Positions 6,964 through 12,249 of a stretch of 12,249 bases of DNA are shown here, piece by piece (position 1 is the first letter of the stretch; every line of letters starts with the position of its first letter). The notes below the pieces were generated by a model. It saw only the letters and a list, made by a program, of their open reading frames with translations. It had not been told where the DNA came from and ran no database searches. A program made the position numbers and the translations under genes. Source of the stretch: Spirochaetales bacterium (GTDB lineage: Bacteria; Desulfobacterota_D; UBA1144); NCBI GenBank assembly GCA_002730475.1, contig PCAG01000007.1, positions 9,921 through 22,169 on the forward strand, in the 5' to 3' direction.

Positions 6964-7494
6964 ATGAAAGATTTACTGCTTAGCTCTCTCAAGAAGGATT
7001 CCATACTAAAAGGGGACTTCGTTCTATCTTCTGGTGAAAAGAGTGATTACTATATCGATGCGAGAACTAGTACCCTTTCCGCTAAATCGCTAGGCTGTGT
7101 CGCAGATATTTTTTATCAACAAATAGTTGAAGCTGATTTAAATATCGTAGGAGGTCCATCAATAGGAGCGGACCCTATCGTAGGGGCTATTCTGTATAGA
7201 GCCTATTTAGACAAAAAATCTTTTAAGGGATTTTTAGTTAGATCCGGCGAGAAGCATCACGGGACACAAAAAACAATTGAAGGGCCAGATATATCGAATA
7301 CTTCAGTCGTTATAGTAGAAGACGTCGTTTCAACTGGAAATTCAATCATAAAGACAGTCAAGCAGCTTCAAGATCAAGGGTGTTCGGTTAAATTGATATT
7401 GTCTATAGTCGATAGAGAGATGGGGGCCGTTGAAAGATTCTTAAAAGAGAATCTGGAATATAGACCAATATTCAAAGTCACAGATCTATTGTAA
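6964..7494 (+). CDS. pyrE: Orotate phosphoribosyltransferase
   Basis: Makes orotidine 5'-phosphate from orotate and PRPP in de novo pyrimidine synthesis. The 176-residue protein is a short but complete PyrE. Visible motifs are GDFVLSSGEKSDYYIDAR near the N-terminus, GGPSIGADPIVGA, the catalytic loop FLVRSGEKHHGTQKTIEG (90-107, with Arg93 and Lys97), and the PRPP-binding motif VVIVEDVVSTGNS (115-127, acidic pair Glu119-Asp120). The other pyrimidine genes are not in this window. The ATG at 6964 is the only sensible start because the GDFVLSSG block follows closely; it has no Shine-Dalgarno and a TATAAT 8 nt upstream. A short AT-only hairpin follows the stop. Confidence 0.95.
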   Translation: MKDLLLSSLKKDSILKGDFVLSSGEKSDYYIDARTSTLSAKSLGCVADIFYQQIVEADLNIVGGPSIGADPIVGAILYRAYLDKKSFKGFLVRSGEKHHGTQKTIEGPDISNTSVVIVEDVVSTGNSIIKTVKQLQDQGCSVKLILSIVDREMGAVERFLKENLEYRPIFKVTDLL

Positions 7495-7496
7495 AT

Positions 7497-7518
7497 TATA
7501 AAATTCTCCAATTTTATA
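7497..7518 (+). repeat. 9-bp AT-only hairpin after pyrE
   Basis: TATAAAATT (7497-7505) and AATTTTATA (7510-7518) are perfect complements around a CTCC loop, starting 3 nt after the pyrE stop and followed by AT-rich sequence ending TTATTTTG. It may be a weak terminator or an mRNA 3'-end structure. A stem without G-C pairs is weak, and chance is a real alternative in this AT-rich spacer. Confidence 0.3.
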
Positions 7519-7533
7519 TAAATTATTTTGTAA

Positions 7534-7544
7534 TATACTATAAT
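7534..7544 (+). promoter_or_regulatory. -10-like elements just before mscS
   Basis: Overlapping TATACT (7534-7539, 9 nt before the ATG) and TATAAT (7539-7544, 4 nt before it) occur with no Shine-Dalgarno before the start. No good -35 lies at the right distance. The arrangement fits a leaderless transcript, but the region is extremely AT-rich. Confidence 0.35.
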
Positions 7545-7548
7545 TAAT

Positions 7549-8625
7549 ATGTCCTTGTTGGATAACCACCTTATGAGTATGGCAATATTCGGAAACCCTG
7601 TCTGGAAATGGGGACTTGCCATATTAGCAACTTTCATTTTTTTTATCCTGGCAGGTTTCTTTAAACGCTTTGCAGAAAACAATCTACGTGCATTGGCAGC
7701 AAAAACTGATACTAGTATTGATGATTATTTATTTGAGATGCTTTCCACGATATCCCCAATCTTTGTACTGGGAATTTCTTTATATACAGCAACTAAAATA
7801 ATTTATTTAAGTCAGAATGTTAATGAAATTGTCACTCAGATTTTCCTCCTAGTTATTTTTTGGCAATTAACTAAATGGGCCGCCCTTATAGCAAATAAAA
7901 TATTCATTAGATACAAAGATATAAAAACCAACGACAAAGATATGCATGGCGTAACAGCGATTAATGGCCTTAATGCCATTACAAAGTTTGCAATTTGGCT
8001 CATTTTCTTAATGCTTGCATTAGATAATTTGGGTGTAGATATCACGGCACTTGTGGCTGGGCTAGGTATTGGCGGACTTGCAATTGCTTTAGCAGCTCAG
8101 AGTATACTTGGTGATCTTTTTGCATCGCTAACAATAATGATTGATAAACCAATTGCGCTTGGAGACTACATAGTAGTCGACGATTTTATGGGTACCGTCA
8201 AATCCATAGGTATAAAAAGCACTAAAATTGAAAGTCTCACTGGTGAAGAAATCATTATTTCGAATTCGGATTTGCTTAATAGTAGGTTAAGAAATTACCA
8301 AAAAGATAGAATGCAGAAACGGAGAGCCACAATTGAATTAGGCGTAGTCTACGAAACAGACTATAAACAGCTTGCTAGAATTCAAACTATTTTGAAAGAG
8401 ATTGTAGAATCATTTAGTAGTACAGAATTTATCAGAGCAAGTTTTGTGGAATTTGCTGATTTTTCATTAAATTTTGAACTCGTCTACGACGTCCTTAGTC
8501 CCGACTATCCTGAATATGTTCAAACAAATCACCATATTAGATTAAAAATATTCGAGACCTTCCAGAAAGAAGGTGTTGAATTTGCGTTTCCAACTAGAAC
8601 TATTCATCTATCTAAAGATGATTGA
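7549..8625 (+). CDS. MscS-family mechanosensitive ion channel
   Basis: Predicted inner-membrane channel that opens under membrane tension during osmotic downshift. The 358-residue protein has hydrophobic segments at about 21-38, 66-87, 94-116 and 145-160, then the pore helix region from about 164 (ITALVAGLGIGGLAIALAAQ), rich in Gly and Ala as in MscS TM3. GDLFASLTIMIDKPIALGDY and the beta domain (GTVKSIGIKSTKIESLTGEE, then IIISNSDLLNSRLRNY) follow, then a cytoplasmic alpha/beta domain to the end. It has one or two more membrane helices than E. coli MscS, as in many paralogues. No ligand-binding domain is attached. An ATG at 7573 is an alternative start. It sits alone between pyrE and argH, and its neighbours give no clue to a special role. 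Confidence 0.92.
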   Translation: MSLLDNHLMSMAIFGNPVWKWGLAILATFIFFILAGFFKRFAENNLRALAAKTDTSIDDYLFEMLSTISPIFVLGISLYTATKIIYLSQNVNEIVTQIFLLVIFWQLTKWAALIANKIFIRYKDIKTNDKDMHGVTAINGLNAITKFAIWLIFLMLALDNLGVDITALVAGLGIGGLAIALAAQSILGDLFASLTIMIDKPIALGDYIVVDDFMGTVKSIGIKSTKIESLTGEEIIISNSDLLNSRLRNYQKDRMQKRRATIELGVVYETDYKQLARIQTILKEIVESFSSTEFIRASFVEFADFSLNFELVYDVLSPDYPEYVQTNHHIRLKIFETFQKEGVEFAFPTRTIHLSKDD

Positions 8626-8642
8626 TATCTATAAAAAGTAAT

Positions 8643-8671
8643 TTGTTTTAAAAGTATATATATTTTATATT
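8643..8671 (+). promoter_or_regulatory. argH promoter giving a leaderless mRNA
   Basis: TTGTTT (8643-8648), a 17-nt spacer and TATATT (8666-8671) lie 6 nt before the argH ATG. The bases TCTTCCA before the ATG contain no Shine-Dalgarno, so transcription would start at the start codon. Confidence 0.5.
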
Positions 8672-8677
8672 CTTCCA

Positions 8678-10060
8678 ATGACTAAAAAAATTTGGGGCGG
8701 AAGATTTAAAAATATTACGAATAAGAAAGTAGAAAAATTTTCTTCCTCGGTCGATATCGATAAAAATCTTTATGCGTTTGATATCCAAGGATCAATTGCA
8801 CATGTAGAAATGCTTTCCAAGCAGAAAATAATTTCTGTATCCGATAAAAGAAAGATTGTAAAAAGCTTAAATCAAATCCACAAACAAATAGAAAAGGGAA
8901 GATTTGAATTTGCTGTTGAACTTGAGGACATTCATATGAATATCGAACAAGCAGTAACAAAAAGAATCGGGAATTCTGGGAAAAAAGTACATACGGCAAG
9001 AAGCAGGAACGATCAAGTGGTAACAGACGTCAAATTGTACATAAAAGATATCGTGGGCAACCTTAGGAAGGATCTTGTAGCTCTCGAGAAAAACATTGTG
9101 AAAAACGCAGAAAAAAATCTCAGTTTAGCAATTCCTTTTTATACTCATTTACAGAGCGCTCAACCTGTCCTCGTTTCTCATTATCTTTTAGCTTTCTTTG
9201 AGATGTTCTTAAGGGATATCGATAGAATTGACAGTGCGATGTATAGATTAGATGAGAATCCTTTGGGATCATGTGCGGGTGCTGGAACATCTTTTAATAT
9301 CGATCGGTTCAATACAACTAAAAAGCTTAATTTTAGAGTGCCTACGAGAAATAGTCTCGACTCAGTAAGTGATAGGGATTTCATAGTTGATGCCATATAT
9401 TGTTGTTCCATGGTTATGATGCATCTCTCTAGATTTTGTGAAGATTTGATTATTTGGAATAGTTCAGAATTTGGCTTTGTTCATATAGCCGATGAGTACA
9501 CAACAGGGTCAAGTATTATGCCCCAGAAAAAGAATCCCGACATATTAGAGCTAATCAGAGGTAAATGTGGGACGGTTTATGGAAATTTAATAAATATTCT
9601 AACGAATCTAAAAGGTCTACCTCTAAGCTACAATAGAGATTTGCAAGAAGATAAATTACCTATTTTTTCATCTTTAAAAATAGCTAACGAGTGCGTTAGT
9701 ATATTCAAAGATCTCTTAAATTCAATAAAATTTAACAAGAAATCAATAGACAGAAGTTTGGATTTAGGTTTTCTTACCGCCACCGATTTGGCAGACTATC
9801 TAACGAGACAAGGTGTTGCCTTTAGAGATGCACATCATATTACGGGAAAAATTATTTCCTATTGTGAAACAAACGATAAAAGTCTTGATGAGATTAAAAT
9901 TGAAGAATTTAAAAAGTTCTCGAAATTGATAGAGAAGGATATATACAAATTTATCTCTATTAATCACTCGATATCCTCAAAGAACTCCTATGGTGGTACT
10001 TCCATAAACAATGTAAAGAAAATGGTTCTAAAATATAAGAAAATCCTTTCTAAATTATAA
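8678..10060 (+). CDS. argH: Argininosuccinate lyase
   Basis: Last step of arginine synthesis: splits argininosuccinate into arginine and fumarate, as a cytoplasmic homotetramer. The 460-residue length is normal. Motifs in order: WGGRF near the N-terminus, HTARSRNDQVVTD (105-117), THLQSAQP with catalytic His157, and the superfamily signature GSSIMPQKKNP (277-287), which carries the catalytic serine loop, followed by ILELIRGK. The usual GSGALAGTxFxIDR block reads GSCAGAGTSFNIDR, a modest variation. ArgG does not lie next to it here. Arginine made by this enzyme could feed agmatine for SpeB in the same window. The gene appears to have its own promoter and to lack a Shine-Dalgarno. No strong terminator follows. 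Confidence 0.96.
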   Translation: MTKKIWGGRFKNITNKKVEKFSSSVDIDKNLYAFDIQGSIAHVEMLSKQKIISVSDKRKIVKSLNQIHKQIEKGRFEFAVELEDIHMNIEQAVTKRIGNSGKKVHTARSRNDQVVTDVKLYIKDIVGNLRKDLVALEKNIVKNAEKNLSLAIPFYTHLQSAQPVLVSHYLLAFFEMFLRDIDRIDSAMYRLDENPLGSCAGAGTSFNIDRFNTTKKLNFRVPTRNSLDSVSDRDFIVDAIYCCSMVMMHLSRFCEDLIIWNSSEFGFVHIADEYTTGSSIMPQKKNPDILELIRGKCGTVYGNLINILTNLKGLPLSYNRDLQEDKLPIFSSLKIANECVSIFKDLLNSIKFNKKSIDRSLDLGFLTATDLADYLTRQGVAFRDAHHITGKIISYCETNDKSLDEIKIEEFKKFSKLIEKDIYKFISINHSISSKNSYGGTSINNVKKMVLKYKKILSKL

Positions 10061-10095
10061 ATGCCAAATTCGATCAATAAATTATCAATCGCACT

Positions 10096-10129
10096 AACAA
10101 CTTGAGCTTAAAAATTTGTTGTTTAGACT
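10096..10129 (+). promoter_or_regulatory. queF promoter flanked by an inverted repeat
   Basis: TTGAGC (10102-10107), a 16-nt spacer and TAGACT (10124-10129) lie 6 nt before the queF ATG, with no Shine-Dalgarno. AACAAC (10096-10101) and GTTGTT (10118-10123) are inverted copies that bracket the -35 and touch the -10, a plausible operator. No preQ1 riboswitch is possible if the mRNA starts at the ATG, and I see no such fold upstream. Confidence 0.45.
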
Positions 10130-10135
10130 TATCGT

Positions 10136-10495
10136 ATGAGCAAGCTTAAAACCTTTATCAACAAGGTAAAGAATAAAGATTACACAATAGATATAACTTG
10201 CGCCGAATTTACCTCTTTGTGCCCTAAGACAGGACAACCGGATTTCGCGGTAATCACAATCTCATATGTGCCCGACAAATTATGCGTGGAATTAAAATCA
10301 TTCAAGCTTTACATGTTCTCATATAGGAACATCGGGGAATTTCATGAACATGTAACGAATAAAATCTTAGATGATTTCGTCAAAGCCTGTAAGCCCAAAT
10401 ACGCCTCAATCACTGGGGACTTCAACATCCGAGGAGGAATCAAGACAGTTGTTCAAGCCGAGTACAAGAAGAAAATCAAACGAAAGAAGCTTTAG
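10136..10495 (+). CDS. queF: NADPH-dependent 7-cyano-7-deazaguanine (preQ0) reductase, short type I
   Basis: Reduces the nitrile of preQ0 to the amine of preQ1 for queuosine tRNA modification. The 119-residue, single-domain (type I) protein has the defining EFTSLCPKTGQPDF motif with nucleophile Cys29 and acid Asp36. It also has the QueF motif ELKSFKLY (52-59) for NADPH binding, then FSYRNIGEFHEH (His70, Glu71 in the substrate pocket) and NIRGGIKT near the end. It is shorter than Bacillus subtilis QueF at the N-terminus, but all catalytic positions are present. The tail is very basic (YKKKIKRKKL). Its last 47 nt also encode the start of the following permease in another frame. Other queuosine genes are not in the window. 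Confidence 0.95.
   Translation: MSKLKTFINKVKNKDYTIDITCAEFTSLCPKTGQPDFAVITISYVPDKLCVELKSFKLYMFSYRNIGEFHEHVTNKILDDFVKACKPKYASITGDFNIRGGIKTVVQAEYKKKIKRKKL
10432..10437 (+). promoter_or_regulatory. Internal Shine-Dalgarno inside queF for the permease
   Basis: AGGAGG inside the queF codons for Arg-Gly-Gly lies 11 nt before an in-frame TTG at 10449. It favours this TTG over the upstream ATG at 10371, although the spacer is somewhat long. Confidence 0.5.
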
Positions 10496-11276
10496 TGGTT
10501 TTCTTGGCCTATTAATTGTCCTTACTTTGATTCTCTTTGCACTGTTCCCCGAATTTTGTTCACCATACTCTCCCTTTAAATCAGATTTCAACAACACTCT
10601 TCAATCCCCTTCGTCAAGACACCTATTCGGAACCGATGAGCTTGGTAGGGATATCTTAAGTAGAGTAATATATGGCACAAGGATATCGATTTCTGTAGCC
10701 TTCTTTACTTCAATAGTATCTTTAGTGGTCGGAACTCTGTATGGATCAATATCAGGCATCAAAGGTGGAATTGTTGATGAAATATTAATGAAAATAGTAG
10801 ATGTTTTTTATTCGATTCCAGATCTTCTTTTAATCTCTATATTTATACTAATTTTTGGGAAGGGAATAATTGGTATTACTGCTGCTTTATCACTATTAAG
10901 TTGGATGCGAGTAGCACGAATCGCTAGAGCAACAGTATTAGAGCTAAAGAATAGGCCATTTGTCTTAAGTGCAAAAGTTATGGGATTTAGCGATTTAAGA
11001 ATCATATTCAAAGAAATTCTTCCAAATATGTTGGCTCCACTAATTGTTATATTCACATTTACTATACCCTCAGTCATTCTTGCGGAATCAACCCTAAGCT
11101 TCTTAGGTCTTGGTATATCTCCACCGGATGTAAGTTGGGGACTAATGGCAAACAATGGTTGGCAGGGGATAAGGAGTTATCCGCATCTAATTCTTTTTCC
11201 ATGTTTGGCGATTTTCGTGTCTACGGTAACATTTTTACAGATTGGAGATTATCTAAAACTAAGGGCTAGGCAATGA
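10449..11276 (+). CDS. DppC/OppC-type ABC transporter permease
   Basis: Inner-membrane permease of the oligopeptide/dipeptide/nickel importer class. From the TTG start it has 275 residues, with hydrophobic segments at about 18-35, 80-102, 126-150, 194-215 and 246-265. Family features are HLFGTDELGRDILSRVIYGTR (59-78 and just before), the EAA-loop region around SAKVMGFSDLRIIFKEILPN (174-193) that docks the ATPase, and the LSFLGLGISPP-W block (216-230). The frame is open back to an ATG at 10371 (301 residues), but that start overlaps queF by 125 nt, adds a Ser/Thr-rich tail unlike the family and lacks a good ribosome site. Its usual partners (DppB-type permease, ATPases, binding protein) are not adjacent: queF is upstream and a secreted protein downstream. 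Substrate unknown. Confidence 0.88.
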   Translation: MFKPSTRRKSNERSFSGFLGLLIVLTLILFALFPEFCSPYSPFKSDFNNTLQSPSSRHLFGTDELGRDILSRVIYGTRISISVAFFTSIVSLVVGTLYGSISGIKGGIVDEILMKIVDVFYSIPDLLLISIFILIFGKGIIGITAALSLLSWMRVARIARATVLELKNRPFVLSAKVMGFSDLRIIFKEILPNMLAPLIVIFTFTIPSVILAESTLSFLGLGISPPDVSWGLMANNGWQGIRSYPHLILFPCLAIFVSTVTFLQIGDYLKLRARQ

Positions 11277-12249
11277 GATTTATAGTTTTTATCTTTTTTC
11301 TTTTTACCATGAGCTCACTAGCGGTATCGGAATGTGAAATAGAAAAAGAGAACTTCTTATATTTATCCTATTGTTACAAAAAAAACGGGAATTTAGATCT
11401 CGCTATTAGCAATCTAGATAAAATAGATGAAGATGGTTTTGAAAATGTCGCGGATTTCCTTGCTTATAGAAAAATCAAACTACTGTCATCTTATAAGATG
11501 GGATCTAACGAGATAAAAGAGGAGATAAGAAAATTTAAAGCAACACATAACGATTCTGTATTATTACCAAAGATAGAACTCATTGAAGCAAAAAGGCTTT
11601 TAGCGATTAGCTCTGGAAAGCCATCTAGTTATAAGTCACATAAAATTCTTAGTAAACACTTGCAATCTATAGATAAGAAGTATGGTTGGAGCAATAATGA
11701 CAGAATTAATCTGAAACGAATCAAAGCAATGAATTTATTAAATCTCGGTCAGTATGGCCAGGGGAATAAGTTATTTCAAGAGATATATATAAACCATCCA
11801 AACCATCCCAGCGTCGTTTCGTGGACCCAAAAGCTCTCTAAAAATGATTTGAGGACCAGACTTAATTCACTTTTTAAGAATCAAATGTTTAGACAATTTA
11901 CAAAAGAGTCGCAAGGATGGGAAGATCCTGATATAAGAATCAAAATTGCTTTAATAAAAATTAAGACCGGCAAGAGGGATGAAGGCAGGAGAATCTTAAA
12001 AAATATTTCAGAAGGCAATTTTAAGTCTACGGATTTGTTTACGGATAACGAAATAATTGCTGAATCTTTATATCAATTACACGTTGATGATTTAAAAACA
12101 TCGAAGGATAACTCTAAAATTGCAAGAAACTTAAAATTAATACTCAAAAATTATCCGAACTATAGAAAAAGAAATGATGTCGCATATTTGTCTGCTAGAT
12201 TGTTCACTTTAGACAAGAACTATTTAGAAGCAAAACAAGTTTACAACTG
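11273..12249 (+). CDS. Secreted helical-repeat protein, possibly soluble lytic transglycosylase (3' end outside window)
   Basis: The frame is open for 325 codons from an ATG that overlaps the permease stop (ATGA, 11273-11276), so translation is probably coupled. The first 19 or so residues (MRFIVFIFFLFTMSSLAVS) are a signal peptide; the Cys at 21 is preceded by Glu, so a lipobox is unlikely. The rest is Lys- and Leu-rich and helical, with TPR-like pieces such as NLDLAISNLDKI, GQYGQGNKLFQEIYINHP and DKNYLEAKQVYN. Several such units followed by a C-terminal SLT domain is the plan of soluble lytic murein transglycosylases. The catalytic domain, if present, would lie beyond the window, so this is a tentative class call; a periplasmic TPR protein is the alternative. 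Confidence 0.6.
   Translation, partial: MRFIVFIFFLFTMSSLAVSECEIEKENFLYLSYCYKKNGNLDLAISNLDKIDEDGFENVADFLAYRKIKLLSSYKMGSNEIKEEIRKFKATHNDSVLLPKIELIEAKRLLAISSGKPSSYKSHKILSKHLQSIDKKYGWSNNDRINLKRIKAMNLLNLGQYGQGNKLFQEIYINHPNHPSVVSWTQKLSKNDLRTRLNSLFKNQMFRQFTKESQGWEDPDIRIKIALIKIKTGKRDEGRRILKNISEGNFKSTDLFTDNEIIAESLYQLHVDDLKTSKDNSKIARNLKLILKNYPNYRKRNDVAYLSARLFTLDKNYLEAKQVYN

Noticed and set aside
7006..7017. AAAAGGGG early in pyrE is complementary to CCCCTTTT in the candidate small-RNA loop, suggesting a target.
   Set aside because: An 8-nt match is expected by chance in a region of this size and lies outside a ribosome binding site.
10371..10500. A frameshift or gene fusion between queF and the permease.
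   Set aside because: QueF ends normally after its conserved NIRGGIKT region, the permease has a complete family core, and an internal AGGAGG with TTG explains the overlap without any error.

Overview
This is a low-GC bacterial chromosome segment densely packed with housekeeping genes. I see no IS element, prophage gene, tRNA, rRNA or CRISPR array. MEP-pathway IspF, E. coli-like Mn superoxide dismutase, bifunctional CoaBC, QueF, an MscS channel and a secreted protein resembling the helical part of a soluble lytic transglycosylase together suggest a diderm (Gram-negative-type) bacterium. I cannot place the genus. The low GC, short spacers and overlapping genes fit a streamlined, perhaps uncultivated lineage, but that is inference.

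Layout. Positions 1-1275 hold the 3' part of ispF, directly followed by speB (agmatinase). Positions 1356-4846 hold a tight cluster, sod-ilvD-coaBC, with a 1-nt gap and then a 17-nt overlap. Facing it on the minus strand is an HU-like nucleoid protein gene (4904-5215) with a strong ribosome binding site and a clear sigma70-type promoter. The only long gene-free stretch, 5216-5601, holds that promoter, two perfect palindromes, and an outward-facing promoter that appears to make a structured small RNA of about 130 nt (5431 to about 5560). Next comes a minus-strand, 438-codon nitroreductase-fold-like gene of unknown role (5602-6918). It is divergent from pyrE (6964-7494), which is followed by an mscS-family channel gene, argH and queF. 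From queF on, genes overlap: a DppC/OppC-type permease starts inside the end of queF, and a secreted helical-repeat protein starts at the permease stop (ATGA) and runs off the window.

How the genes relate. IlvD makes 2-ketoisovalerate, the branch point to valine, leucine and pantothenate, and CoaBC uses phosphopantothenate, so that pair lies along one metabolic route. Superoxide dismutase would protect the Fe-S cluster of IlvD. ArgH (arginine synthesis) and SpeB (agmatine to putrescine) belong to arginine/polyamine metabolism, PyrE to pyrimidine synthesis, and QueF to queuosine tRNA modification.

Most unusual points: the candidate small RNA; a set of genes (minus-strand nitroreductase-like gene, pyrE, mscS, argH, queF) with no Shine-Dalgarno sequence and a -10-like hexamer 4-9 nt before the ATG, suggesting leaderless mRNAs, beside other genes with good Shine-Dalgarno sequences; and the nested start of an orphan permease. 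I did not find a convincing new multi-gene system.
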